Counted from the first letter of the stretch, positions 11,791 to 25,160 are shown. The stretch: 64,000 bases of DNA from Bretschneidera sinensis (GCA_023935145.1 CM043699.1:145003536-145067535), one strand, 5' to 3'. A program made the numbers and translations. Notes: generated by a model not told the origin, from the sequence alone.

Positions 11791-11857
11791 TGCACACCAT
11801 CACACATTTTAGTTTCAAACCCATTTTTGTTTCTCATTGGCTGCACACCATCACACA
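11791..11857. repeat. 16-bp direct repeat at the end of the Del/Tekay-like LTR
   Basis: TGCACACCATCACACA occurs at 11791-11806 and again at 11842-11857, 51 bp apart, exactly where the LTR should end. It may mark the rearrangement that removed the LTR terminus. Confidence 0.6.
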
Positions 11858-12081
11858 TGGGTTTTTAACTTATATTTTCATCCTATTATATATTTATCTC
11901 GTGTGTTGGTTGTTTTGTTTCATGTTTACCGGAGGTTGGGATCGATTTCGTGTGATTTCTACAGTTTCAAGTTTCTTTCGCACAAAAGCTGTTCGATCAA
12001 TTGCCTAAACGAGTGTGATCGAGTGCTAGACCTTTGTGATCGAGCGCACTTTCACCAGAAGCTACACCATACTGCCTACGC

Positions 12082-13200
12082 AAATGGCCTCCAGTTCCCG
12101 AGCCTCCAGCAGCCGCTCCCAATCCACCTGGCCTAGTTTTGAACAATGAAATATCTTGTTTGAGACTACATTCAGTATAGATGCGGACTTCAAGAGCTTG
12201 GACGCCACAAGATGTGCAGTCCAAGAATTCAAGGCCCGGGGACTCAAGCGGCTGTTCAAGCCGGTGTGCTCAACAGTCTATACACGATTCATTGTCAGCT
12301 TCTACGAGAACCTGTCCTATGACTGCACCTGACCAGAGATCTTATCCTCTTCAATCCAGGGCAGATTCATTGAGCTGACCACCCCCAACATCGCCACTAC
12401 CCTCCATTGTTGTGATGAGTTCCCTCCGGAGGACAACCATATGGAGGAGCAGCCAGACCTGTTTCCTCTGCCCAACATCATGGAGGATATGTGTGTGGGC
12501 CAGTTCATGGACTGGCATAACAATGCGGGAAGCCGATCAAATTTGCCTCCCCGCCTGTGGCTCGTGGACTCCATCCTCCAACGTAATGTGTGCCCCTTGG
12601 GGCACAAGACTCAGAGGAGGGATCAGTTCATACAAGCCCTATACGCCTTTCATCGGGGACACTTGTATTCTATACCATCCATCATATGACCACCATGGCA
12701 AATGCATAGGGGCTTCTCTTCCCCTTCATACTCACCCACATCTTCAAGAAGAAGGGGATCAGGGGCTTCTCACTAGATGGACCAATCAGCAACCATCCTT
12801 TCTTCGAGAGGGCCCAGTGGAGCCTTAGCCAGTCCCATATGCCACGTGGACCCCGAGGGCCTGTACCTGTTGCTGAACATGTGGAGGATGATCCCATGGA
12901 CACCAAGCACCCCACAGAGAACCCTACTTGGGAGGAGGATCAGCCAGACATGGGATCCACTGAGTATCTACATCTTTTGGATGAGTTGTCCTCCTTCTGC
13001 TGTGAGCTCTCCGACATCCACCGGGAGGATAGGGAGATGACCCTATTGATCCATCAGTGGATAGATGGGTTAGAGGCACAGTTTGCATGACAGGAGGTGA
13101 TGCTCTAGGCCATCCTCGATCGCCTACCTCCCGCACCCGGTACCTCTTTGACTGCACCACCCGACGACCAGCAGTGAGAGGATACCCCGTCTGGCTGAAG
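12082..13200 (+). pseudogene. Decayed retrotransposon extra ORF (plant transposon protein-like)
   Basis: A broken reading frame starts at ATG 12082 (MASSSRASSSRS) and can be followed through several frames. Recognisable stretches are FKARGLKRLFKPV with RFIVSFYENLS near 12220-12330, then RRDQFIQALYAFHRGHLYS near 12615-12670 and DLFPLPNIMEDMCVG near 12459. It ends in a glutamate- and histidine-rich tail near 13090. This resembles the 'putative plant transposon protein' domain found in extra ORFs of Athila/Tat-type elements. In-frame stops and frameshifts (about 12150, 12330, 12690 and 13090) make it a pseudogene. Family placement is from memory of the motif. Confidence 0.5.
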
Positions 13201-13234
13201 ATATAAAACTTAGCGCTCATGGGAGGCATCCCAC

Positions 13235-13641
13235 AGCATGTGTAACTAACTCCTTAATAGGGCTCGAGCGCACCTCTCTTGTGATCGAGCACACAGGGAC
13301 TCGTGCGCACACTTAGAAGGATCGAGTGCGTCCATGCGCTCGAGTGCAGACCTATGTGATCGAGTGCCCACGCACTAGAGGTGGCAGAGCCAGATTTGGA
13401 AAGAAATCTCCAGACCTCAAATTGGAAATTAGGGTTTCGGGGCACCCTTAGAGCCCTATATATAGACTTGTAAAACACATAAAACATACCAGGGGATTTA
13501 GCTTGAAGTTGTAGGCTTTGGAGAGGAATTGACGACTCGTCTCCACATTATTCTTCGGGTTTTATTTTTCTATTAAGTTTAGTTATGGTTGTAATGTTTA
13601 GTTTACTGAGCATGTGTAACTAACTCCTTAATAGGGCTCGA
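13235..13641 (+). repeat. 33-bp perfect direct repeat
   Basis: The 33 bp at 13235-13267 (beginning AGCATGTGTAACTAACTCC) recur exactly at 13609-13641, 374 bp downstream. The DNA between holds a cluster of GATCGAGTGC-type motifs and a TATA box. Confidence 0.85.
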
Positions 13642-13663
13642 TTGAAGCCCTAATTATGCTTTT

Positions 13664-13665
<2 letters not shown>

Positions 13666-13706
<41 letters not shown>
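13666..13706. repeat. AT dinucleotide microsatellite
   Basis: About 20 uninterrupted AT repeats inside an Athila-type LTR remnant. Confidence 0.9.
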
Positions 13707-13708
<2 letters not shown>

Positions 13709-14382
13709 TTGATTGCCTTTTCAAATAGCCATGTTATGATTCTTTAATTGATTAATGCTTGTTTTATTGAATTCCTCATATGTGTGTGTCTGATCAACGT
13801 ATGCATGTGGTATGGATTAGTTAGTTAGATCAATTTGGATGACCGAGTCCTGGGTCTGACAATAATAACAAAAAAAATCCGTGCCGAATTCTTGGGTTAG
13901 TCAACATGGGAAACCAGGAGTATACAACATGCCCTAGGTCTCATGTGGTTGTCGATTTCCACAACCTTATGCTCTCTTAAGGAACAACTCAGTATACACC
14001 ATACTGAATCCCTTAAGAGAGAAAAGAGTTAGAGTATACACTATGCCTAACTTGTTGCTTAGGGAGATCAATAACCTAAGGAGCGGACCAAGCTCTTAGG
14101 TTAACAACCATTAGGTACTCATGGTAGGGCTAGAGCATTGACACATTATTTGTGGGAAAGTATGATTAGTGGTGGATATCAAAGCCCTAAGTTTTATCAT
14201 TATCGAAAACAAACTCAATATTTATTTCTATTATTTTCTATTGTGAAACTAATTCTAAAAATGAAATTCACCAATCCCTGTGGAGATGATCTCGCACTTA
14301 CACACTATGCTACTATTTACCTTGTGCACTTGCAAGTAAAACTGTACGATTTCTTATTTATTTACGTAGATAAATGCACAAC

Positions 14383-17300
14383 AGTTATAGCTCACATTTT
14401 TTTTACATTTTCGCTAAAATAGTTACGATGTTTATTTCCTTTGAAAATTTGCAACGAACTAGATTTCAAAATTTTACATCATAACCAAATGATCATTTCC
14501 CAAATAGAACCCTGAAGGCCAAATTATGACCTCTAGAAGTTTTTCTCTTATTAATCAAATTCTCTCCCTATTTTTGAAAATTTGTAATGTACATTTATGC
14601 TATTTTTTGATTGATGGTGACCTCGAAAGTAGAATTTAACATGATATAAGTTAAATACACTTTGGTCCAAGTGAAAAATGGGATAGTCAAGAAAAATTAA
14701 GTTTTGGAAGAAACTTTCCATTTTCGAAGGTTAGAGCACACTTTTTTTATGCATTTTCGCTAAAATAGTTAGGTTGGCCATTTCCTTTAAAACTTTGCTA
14801 CGAATTATATTTCAAAAATTTACATCAAAACCAAAACAATCATTTCCTTAAACGGAGCTCTGAAGATCAATTTGTACCCTTTAAAGTTTTAGATGTGTTA
14901 ATCAAATTCTCTCCCTCTTTCCTACAATTTATAATTAACTTTTATCTTAGTTTTTAATAGCTAGTTACCTCAAAATTAGAATTTAATATGGTCTAAGTGA
15001 TATACTCTTTGGTCTAAATAAAAAATTAGATGGTCAAGGAAAATCAAATTTTGGAAGAAACAGACCATTTTTGAAGGTTATATAACCCATGTTTTTTGTG
15101 CATTTTCGCTAAAATAGTTGCAATGGTCATTTCCTTTGAAAATGTGCCACAAACTAGGTCTAAAGAGTTACATCAAAAGCAAATGGATCATTTCAAAAAA
15201 CAGAGATCAGAAGGCCAAATTATACCCTCCATAAGTTTTACTCTTGTTAATCGAATTCTCTCTCTCTTTCCTACAATTTGTAATATATTTTTGTCCATTT
15301 TTTTGATGGCCGATGACTTCAAAAGTAGAATTTAACATGATCTAATTGAAATACTATTTGGTCCAAGTGAAAAATGAGATGATTAAGAAAAATCTAAATC
15401 TCGAAGAAAATAGCCATTTTTGAATGTTATAGCTCACATTTTTATATTTTTTTTGCTAAAATAGTTACGATGGTCATTCCTTTTGAAAATTTGAAATTAA
15501 CTAGATTTCAAAAATTTATATCAAAACCAAAAGGATCATTTCCCAAAAAAGAACACTGAAGGCCAAATTATAACCTCTTGAAGGTTTAGTCCTGTTAATC
15601 AAATATTCTCCATATTTCCTATAATTTGTAATGCAATTTTATCATATTTTTTGATTTATGATGATCTCGAAAGTAGAATTTAACATGATATAAGTTAAAT
15701 ATTCTTTGGTCTAAGTGAAAAATGGGATGGTCAAGAAAAATTAAATTTTAGAAGAAACTAGCCATTTTTGAAGGTTAGAGCTCACTTTTTTGTGCATTTT
15801 CGTTAAAATAGTTACGAGAGTCATTTCCTTTGAAAATTTGTCATGAACTAGGTTAAAAAATGTTACATCAAAACCAATGAATCATTTCCCAAATGGGATC
15901 CCTGAAGGCAAAATTATACACTCTAGAAGTTTTGCTTATGTTAATCGAATTCTACCACTCTTTTCTAAAATTTGTAATGCACTTTTATCCTATTTTTTTG
16001 ATGGTTTGTGACCTTGAAACTATAATTTAACATTATCTAATTTAAATATGCTTTGTTCCAAGTGAAAATTGGGATGGTCAAGAAAAATTAAATTTTGGAA
16101 CAAATTAGCCATTTTTGAAGGTGCCACACGTTTTTTTGTGCACTTTTGCTAAAATATTTATGATGGAAATTTCTTTTGAGAATTTGTGATAAACTAGAGT
16201 TGAAAAATTTACATGAAAACAAAATGGATCATTTCCCAAAATGGAGTTGTGAAGGCAAAATTATACCCACAAGAAGTTTTAAAAGTGTTAATCGAATTCT
16301 CTCCCACTTTTTAAAAATTTGTAATGCATTTTTATCCAATTTTTGAGGGCTGGTGACCTCGAAAGTATAATTTAAAATGATCTAAGTGAAATGTGCTTTG
16401 GTCTAAGTGAAAAATTTGATGGTTAACCAAAATCAAATTTTGGAAGAAACTATCTATTGTCGAAGGTTATTGCTAATGTTTTTTTTGTTGTGCATTTTCG
16501 CTAAAATACTTATGATGGTCGTTTCAATTAAAAATTTGACACAAACTATGTTTCAATATTTACATCAATTTCAAAATGATCATTTCAAAATACAGAGCCC
16601 TAAAGATCAAATTATACCTTTCACAAGTTTTAGAAGTGTTAATCGAATTATCTCCCTTTTTCCTTACAATTTTTAAGGCACTTTTATTCTATTATTGATA
16701 GCTGGTTACATTGAAAGTAGAATTTAGCATAATCTAAGTAATATACGCATTAATCCAAGTGAAAAATGGGATAGTCAAGAAAAATCAAATTTTGGATGAA
16801 CTAGCCATTTTCGAAGGTTATAACTCACGTTTTTTTGTGCATTTTCACTAAAATAGTTTCGATGGCTATTTCCTTTGAAAATTTGCAATGAACTGACTGT
16901 CAAAAAGTTACATCAAAACCAAATCGATCATTGCCCATAACAAAGCCCTGAAGGCCAAATTAATTATACCTTCAAGAAGTTTTACTTGTGTTAATTGTAT
17001 TTTTTCCCTCTTTCCTATGATTTGCAATTCACTTTTATCTTTTTTTGGCTAGTGAACTCGAAAGTGGAATTTAACATGATCTAAGTGAAATAAGTCTCTG
17101 TCCAAGTGGGAAATGGGATGATAAAGAAAAATAAAATTTTGGAAGAAACTGACCATTTTCGAAGGTTATAGCTCATTTTTTTTGTGCATTTTTGCTAAAA
17201 TTGTTACGATGGTCATTTCCTTTGAAATTTTTCCATTAACTAGGTTCCAAGAGTTACGTCAAAACCAAATAGATCATTTCCAAAATGGCGCCTCAATTCC

Positions 17301-18845
17301 AAATTATAATCTCCATAAGTTTTGCTCATGTTAATCTAATTTTTCTCTTTCCTACAATTTGTAATGCACTTTTATCTTTTTTTATTTATTTTTTATGGCT
17401 GGTGACCTTGAAAGTGAAATTTAACATGATCCAAGTAAAATACGATTTGGTCCAAGTGAAAAATGGGATGATTAAGACAAAATCAAATTTTGGAGGAAAT
17501 TGGCCGTTTTCGAAGGTATAACTCACATTTTTGTACATTTTCACTAAAATAATTACGATGGTCATTTCTTTTGATAGTTTGCAATAAACCAGGTTTCAAA
17601 AAAGTTACACTAAAACCCAATGGAACCTTTCATAAAATAGAGTATACCCTCTAGAAGTTTTGCTCATTTTAATCAAATTCACTCCCTCTTTCCTACAAGT
17701 TGTAATGCATTTTGATCATAATCTAAATGAAATAAAATTTGTTTCAGAGTGAAAAATGAGACGCTAAAAAATAATCAAATTTTGGAAGAAACTAGCCATT
17801 TTCGAAGGCTATACTCATGCTTTTTGTGCATTTTTGCTAAAATAGTTACAATATTAATTTCCTTTGAAAATTTGCCATGAACTAGGTTTCAAAAAGTTAC
17901 ATCAAAACCAAATTATCATTTTCCAAAACGGAGTTCTAAAGGCCAAATTATACCATATATACGTTTTGCTAATGTTAATTGATTTTTCCTATTTTCCTAC
18001 AATTTGTAATTCAATTTTATCCTATATTTTTTTATGGCTGGTGACCTGAAAAGTAAAATTTAACACGATCTAAGTAACATATGCTTTTTCCAAATAAAAA
18101 ATGGTATGGTAAAGTAAAATCAAATTTTGAAAGAATCTGGCTATTTTCGAGGGTTATAGCTCACTTTTTTTTCCTGAATTTTCCCTAAAATAGTTATGAT
18201 AGTCATTTCTTTTGAAAATATGCCATGAACTAGATTTCAATAATTTACATCAAAATCAAATAAACCATTTCCCAAAACAGATCCTTGAAGTCCTAATTAT
18301 ACCTCCATGCTCCTGCTAATAAAATCCAGTCCATTTTTCCTACAATTTGTAATGCATTTTTATCCTTTTTTTTTTTTTTTTATGGCTAATGACTTTGAAA
18401 CTGAAATTTTACATTATCTAATTGAAAAATAAGATGGTCAAGAAAAATCAAATTTTGGTAGAAATTGACTATTTTTGAAGGTTATAGATCATATTTTTTG
18501 TGCATTTTCGATAAAATAGTTATGATGGTTATTTTCTTTGAAATTTACCACGACGTAGATTTTAAAAAGTTACATTAAAAACAAATTCATCATTTCCCAA
18601 AACGGAGCCCTGAAGGTAAAAGTTTACCCACTATAAGTTTTAGAAGTGTTAATCAAATTCTATCCCTCTTTCTTATAATTTGTAATTCATTTTTATCCCT
18701 TTTTTTTTTATGGTTGATGACTTCAAAATTTAAATTTAACATGATTTAAGTGAAAATGATTTGTTCAAAGTAAAAAATAGGATGGTCAAGAAAAATCAAA
18801 ATTTGAAAGAACCTGACCACTTTCAAAGGTTATAGTTATGATGGT
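14383..18845 (+). repeat. Satellite array block 2 (~348-bp monomers)
   Basis: About 13 monomers in the same orientation as block 1. The TTTGTAAT landmark falls near 14581, 14929, 15277, 15628, 15971 and 16319, giving a 343-351 bp period. The array starts abruptly at GTTATAGCTCAC after an Athila-type 3' fragment and ends in ATGGT, the left TSD of the solo LTR. The order of monomer variants from about 14.8 to 17.1 kb is repeated at about 45.7 to 48.0 kb. Confidence 0.9.
18841..18845. other. Left target-site duplication of solo LTR, ATGGT
   Basis: ATGGT directly before TGATGAGAG. The identical ATGGT follows the LTR at 20037-20041, so the insertion and its limits are firm. Confidence 0.9.
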
Positions 18846-20036
18846 TGATGAGAGTAATAAAATGCACCTTAACAGTACTTAATTGTTAGCATTTTAGGGT
18901 TGATCTAGGTTTTAAGTGCACTTTTATACGTTAGCAACTCTAAAGTGTCATTCTTGGATCATTGATCTATTTCGGTGCATTTTCAGGTACTTTGAGTTTA
19001 CAAGAGATGGAAAAGCTATCATTGCTTAAAGCTCAAAGATTCTGTGCGTATGGGAGTGAAAGAGTGCTTCCGAAAGGACAAGATGAAGGGTTTATGGGCA
19101 AGGAAGCCTAGGCGCTCAGAAGAGAGAGCCTAGGCGCCCAGAAGTTCCAGACTCCACCATCAGAGGAAGCCTAGACGCCCAGAAGCACACCCAACTAAGG
19201 ATCAGGCAGGGCTGCGGCGCACATAAATGAGAACTGCGGTGCGCACACCCTTGGATCTTTTGTATTATAAATAGATCACTTAGGGTTTGAGAAGAGGATA
19301 TTTATGAGAGGCTGGAGGCCGGGGAAAACATCATGAAGGCTACCACATTCTCCCCCATGGTCAACTAATCTCCAAGCAAGGTGAAGGGATGAATCCCTAG
19401 GTGTAGTCATTCTTATTTTCCATTATTGATTCAGTTGTAGTTTGGATTTATTATCAAAACATTGTATGAGTTACTCTTTAATTTAATTAGAAGAATTTTC
19501 TCTTAATCCGGTGATTGTATCTTTCTTCTCCATATAAGTCTAGTCATGCTTTTCTTATGTGACGTTGTTTAGGTATGATTGAGTCTGGTAGATCTATCTT
19601 TTAGGTTTGTCCATTACTGAAATATTGTCATTAAAGATATATTGTCATTTCTTGATAAATTTATAGGATAGGTCATGTGTGCTTAACTCAAAAGTAAAGA
19701 GTAATTAATATCAATTACATTAGGGTTTATATGTGTGCTTGATTGAATATTTGCCAATTGCTTGTTTGGGATGTGAAACTTGCAATCGAGATAAAAACAA
19801 CTGAATTGAGATTGGAATAAGGCAACGAACCTAGGAAGGATTCATAGACCCTTTTTATTTATCCACTATATTTACACTACTTCACATTACTTCAATATCA
19901 AAACTCAATTTCTCTCGTTTAACTTTTATCGTTCGTTCTAAGGTTTGCACTTTCTCTTGTAGATCGCTTGTCTCCCTGTGGAATCGACACCCCAAAGCTG
20001 TGCTACAACTACCGCGTTATATTTTGGGTATAATCA
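18846..20036 (+). mobile_element. Athila-lineage solo LTR
   Basis: A 1,191-bp LTR starting TGATGAGAGTAATAAAATGC and ending GGGTATAATCA, flanked by perfect 5-bp TSDs (ATGGT), with no internal region. It is a plus-strand relative of the LTRs at 35211-36675 and 43988-45471 but shorter and diverged. TATAAATA is at 19266-19273. Upstream are three copies of a GCCTAGGCGCCCAGAAG-type unit (19106, 19128 and 19169) in place of the CACTTTCCAGC repeats of the full element. A solo LTR arises by recombination between the two LTRs of one element. Confidence 0.92.
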
Positions 20037-20041
20037 ATGGT
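20037..20041. other. Right target-site duplication of solo LTR, ATGGT
   Basis: Matches 18841-18845. Joining the flanks gives the satellite reading ATGGTCATTTCC. Confidence 0.9.
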
Positions 20042-23000
20042 CATTTCCTTTGAAAAATTACCACGAGATAGATTTTAAAAGTTACATCAAATACAAAAGG
20101 ATCATTCCCAAAATGGAGCCTTGAAGGCCACATTATACCCACTAGAAGTTTAGAAGTGTTAATCGAATAAATGTTAATCGAATTCTATCCCTTTTTCCTA
20201 TAATTTGTATTGCACTTTCATCATATTTTTTGATGGTTAGTTACCTCGAAAGTAGAATTTAATATGATCTAATGAAATACGCTTTGGTCCAAGTGAAAAT
20301 TGAATGGTCAAGAAAACTCAAATTTTGAAAGAAACTAGCCGCTTTTGAATGTTATATAACTCACGTTTTTTGTAAATTTTCAATAAAATTGTTACGATGG
20401 TTATTTATTTTGAAAATTATCCACATAATAGGTTTGAAAAAGTTGAATAAAAACTAAATTGATCATTTCCCAAAATGGACCATTTGCCAAAACAGAACCC
20501 TGAAGGCCAAATTATAACCTCAAGAAGTTTTGCTCTTGTTAATCAAATTCTCTCCCTATTTCCTACAACTTTTAATGCACTTTTATCCCTTTTTTATTTA
20601 TTTATTGATGGTGACCTCAAAAGTAGAATTTTACTTGAATTAAGTTAAATACACTTTAGTTCAAGTGAAAAATAAGATGGTCAAGAAAAACTAAATTTTG
20701 GAAGAAACTTTCCATTTTCGAAAGTTAGAGCTCACTTTTTTGTGTATTTTCGCTAAAATCGTTACGATGGTCATTTCCTTTGAAACTTTGCCAGGAATTA
20801 TATGACAAAAATTTACATCAAAATGAAAACAATCATTTCCTTAAACGGAGCCGTGAAGATCAAATTATACTCTCAAGAGGTTTTAGATGTGTTAATCGAA
20901 TTCTCTCCCTCTTTCCTACAATTTGTAATGCACTTTTGTCATATTTTTTGCTAGCTAGTGACCTTGAAAGTAGAATTTAACATGATCTAAGTGATATTGC
21001 TTTGGTCCAAAGAAAAAATGAGAAGGTTAAGGAAAGTCAAGTTTTGTACGAAATTCACCGTTTTCGAAGGTAATAGCTCACCCTTTTTTTTGTGAATTTA
21101 TGCTAATATAGTCATGATGGAGATTTCCATTGAAAATTCAACACAAATTAGGTTTTAAAAATTTATATAAAAACCAAATGGATGATTTCCTAATATGGAG
21201 CCTTGAAGGTCAAATTATACCCTCTAGAAGTTTTGTCGTGTTAATCGAATTCTCACCCTATTTCATACTATTTTTAATGTAGAAAGTAGACTTTAATATG
21301 ATATAGGTGAATTACACTTTGGTCCAAGTGAAAAACTATATGGTAAAGAAATATCAAATTTGAGAAGAAACTGACAATTTTCAAAAGTTATCGTTAACGT
21401 TTTGTGTGTATTTTCGCTAAAATAGTTACAATAGTTATTTACTTTGAAAATTTAACATAAACTAGGTTTCAAAAAATTAAAACAAAACTAAATGGTTCGT
21501 TTCCCAAAACAAAGCCCTGAAAGCCAAATTATTACCTCCAAAAATTTTGCTTGTGTTAATTGAATTCTCTCATTCTTTTCTTACAATTTGTAATACACTT
21601 TTATTCTAGTTTTCATTGTTAGTTACCTCGAAAGTGGAATTTAACATGATCTAGCTGAAATAAATTTTGGTCCAAGTGAAAAATGGAATGATAAAGAAAA
21701 ATCAAAATTTGGAAGAAACTAGCCATTTTCGAAGGTTATAGCTCACATTTTTTTTGTGCATTTTCACTAAAATATTTACAGTGGTCATTTCCTTTGAAAA
21801 TGTGCTATGAACTAGGTCCAAAGAGTTACATCAAAACCAAATGGATCATTTCCGAAAATGGGGCTCTGAAGGCCAAATTATACACTCCATAAATTTTTCT
21901 CTTGTTAATCGAATACTCTCCCTCTTTCCTAAAACTTGTAATGCACTTTTATCTTTTTTTATGGCTAGTGACCTCTAAAGTGGAATTTAACATGATCTAA
22001 GTGAAATACGATATGGTCTAAGTGAAAAATAGGATGATCAAGAAAAATCAAAATTTGGAAGAAACTAGCCATTTTCGAAGATTATAGCTCACATTTTTAT
22101 ACAATTTCACTAAAATAGTTACGATGGTAATTTCTTTTGAAAATTTACAACGAACTAGATTTCAAATTTTACATCAAAACCAAACAGATCATTTCTTAAA
22201 ACAGAACCCTGAAGGCCAAATTATAACCTCTTGAAGTTTTGCTCTTGTTAATCAAATACTCTCCCTATTTCCTACAATTTGTAATGCACTTTTATCCTTT
22301 TTTTTTTTTATTGATGGTGACCTCGAAAGTAAAATTTAACATGATATAAGTTAAATACACTTTGATCTAAGTGAAAAATGGGATGGTCAAGAAAATTTAA
22401 ATTTTGGAAGAAACTTTCCATTTTCCAAGGTTGGAGCTGACTTTTTTGTGCATATTCGTCAAAACTAATGGATCATTTGCCAAAAGGGATCTTAGAAGGT
22501 GAAATTATACCCTACAGAAATTTTACTTATGCTAATTGAATTCTTTCCCTTTTTCTTACAATTTGTAATGCACTTTTATCATATTTTTTTGTGGTCTCAA
22601 AAGTATAATTTAACATGATCTAATTGAAAAATGCCTTTTTATAAGTGAAAATTGGGATGGTCAAGAAAAATCAAATTTTGGAACAAATTAGCCATTTTTA
22701 AGGTTATACCACATATTTTTTGTGCACTTTTGCTAAATAATTATGATGTACATTTCTTTTGAAAATTTTCCACGAACTAGAGTTAAAATTTTACATGAAA
22801 ACAAAACAGATCATTTCCCAAAATGGAGCCCTAAAGGCCCAATTATACCCACCTGAAGTTTTGAAAGAGCTAATCGAATTCTCTTCCTCTTTTATATAAT
22901 TAGAAATGCACTTTTATCCTATTTTTGATGGTTGGTGACCTCAAAAGTGGAATTTAAAATATTCTTAGTGAAATACAATTTGATCCAAGTGAAAATTGTG

Positions 23001-25098
23001 ATGGTCAAGTAAAATCAAATTTTGGTAGAAACTAGTAGTTTTCGGTAAAATAGTTATGATGGTCATTTCCATAAAAAATTTGACCCAAACTAGGTTATAA
23101 AATTTACATTTAAACCAAAATGATCATTTCCAAAAAACGGAGCCCTAATATCAAATTATACCATCCACAAGTTTTAGAAGTGTTAATCGAATTCTCTTCC
23201 TCTTTCTTATAAGTTGTAATGCACTTTTATAGTATTTTTGATAGCTGGTGATATTGAAAGTAGATTTTAACATGATCTAAGTGATATACGCATTGGTCCA
23301 AGTGAAAACGGTATAGTTAAGAAAAATTATATTTTGGATGAACATGCCATTTTCGAAGGTTACTAACATGTTTGTGCATTTTCGCTAAAATAGTTACGAT
23401 GGTTATTTCCTTTGAAAATTTGCAACGAACTAGGTTTCAAAAAGTTACATCAAAATCAAACCGATCATTGCCCAAAAAGAAGCCCTAAAGGCCAAATTAA
23501 TTGTACCCTCAAGAAGTTTTGCTTGTGTTAGTCGAATTCTTTCCCTCTTTCTTACAATTTGTAAAGCACTATTATTATTATTATTTTTTTGCTAGTGAAC
23601 TCGAAAGTGGAATTTAAAATGATCTAAGTGAAATACGCTTTGGTCCAAGTGAAAAATGGGTGCCCAAGAAAAATCAAATTTTGAAAAAAACTGATAATTT
23701 TCAAAAGTTATAACTAATGTTTTCTGTGCATTTTTTGTAAAATAGTTACAACAGTCATTTATTTGAAAATTACATCGAAACTAAATGGATCATTTCCAAA
23801 AGCGGAGCCCTAAAAGCCAAATTATTCCCCCCACAAGTTATGCTCATGTTAATTGAATTCTCTTCATTTTCTTACAATTTGTAATGCACTTTTATCCTAT
23901 TTTTTAATGGCTAGTGACTTCTAACGTGGAATTTAACATGATCTAAGTGAAATACATTTTGGTACAAGTGAAAAAAGGAATTATAAAGAAAAATCGAACT
24001 TTGAAAGAAGTTGGCCATTTACAAAGGTTATAACTTACATTTTTTTTTGTGTATTTTCGCTAAAATAGTGGCCATCTCCTTTGAAAATTTCACACGAACT
24101 AGGTTTCAGGAACCTACATCAAAACCAAATGAATCATTTCCCAAAACAGAGCCCTAAAAGCCTAATTATACCCTCTATAAGCTTTGCTCGTGTTAATCAA
24201 ATTATCCCCTTTTCATATAATTTATAATACAATTTTATCGTATTTGTTATGGCTGGTGATTTCAAAAGTGGATATTAACATTATCTAAGTGAAATACATT
24301 TTGATCCAAGTGAAAAATAGGATGGTCAATAAAAATCAATACTTGCAAGAAACTAGTGAAATAAAAAATGGGATATTTCATTGAATGCTCTCCATTTTTC
24401 CTGCAATTTTTAATAAAGTTTTATACTATTTTTGTTATGGTCGGTGACTTCAAAAGTGGAATTAAACATGATCCAAATGAAATAAGATTTAGTCCAAGTG
24501 AAAAATGGGATGATTAAGAAAAATCATTTTTTGGGAAGAAACTAGCCATTTTCGAAGGTATAGCACACATTTTTGTACATTTTCATTAAAATAATTAAGA
24601 TGATCATTTCCTTTGAAAGTTTGCAACAAACTAGGTTTCAAAAAGTTACACTAAAACCCAATGGATCCTTTCCTAAATTAGAGCCCTAAAGGCAAAATTA
24701 TACCCTCCATAAGTGTTGCTTGTGTTAATCGAATTCACTCCCTCTTGTCTACAAGCTGTGATCCATTTTTTTATTGCTTGTGACCTTGAAACTAGAATTG
24801 AAATTGATCAATGTAAAATACACATTGGTCCAAGTGAAAAATGGGATGGTAAAAAAAATTAAATTTTGGAAGAAACTAGCTATTTTTGAAGCTCATGTTT
24901 TTTGTGCATTTTCGCTAAAATAGTTACAATGGTAATTTCTTTTAAAATTTGCCATGAACCAAGTTTTAAAAAGTGACATCAAAATCAAATTATCATTTTC
25001 CAAAATGGAACCTTAAAAGCCAAATTATACGCTTTAGAAGTTTTGTTAGTGTTAATCGAAATTTTCTCTTTTTCCTATAATTTGTAATGCACTTTTAT

Positions 25099-25100
<2 letters not shown>

Positions 25101-25160
<60 letters not shown>
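25101..25160. repeat. TA microsatellite inside a satellite monomer
   Basis: About 30 TA repeats followed by a T-run, at the position where other monomers carry only TCCTATTTTTT. Confidence 0.95.

Larger units (their letters stand above)
13201..14382 (+). mobile_element. 3' untranslated region and LTR remnant of an Athila/Tat-lineage element
   Basis: Contains the AGCGCTCATGGGAGGCA motif (about 13212) that precedes the 3' end of many Athila/Tat elements, a TATATATAGACTTG TATA region near 13457, TTGAAGCCCTAATTATGC near 13642, and CCAATCCCTGTGGAGATGAT near 14270, typical of the 3' part of such LTRs. It ends ..TGCACAACA and satellite resumes. A 41-bp AT run sits at 13666-13706. No primer-binding site follows, so only the 3' end remains. 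Confidence 0.6.

Noticed and set aside
12317..12607. Minus-strand and overlapping ORFs across 12.0-13.2 kb
   Set aside because: They lie opposite or out of frame to the plus-strand transposon ORF remnant and carry no recognisable motif; GC-richer sequence simply has fewer stops.
15096..15335. Recurring plus-strand ORFs of 60-105 codons in the satellite (e.g. 922, 15096, 16407, 33573, 47273, 49855, 54386) with similar peptides
   Set aside because: They are the same monomer stretch read again and again. 348 is a multiple of three and the monomer lacks stops in one short frame, but each ORF ends at differing stops and shifts with the variable T-tract. No start context, domain or uniform length supports coding.
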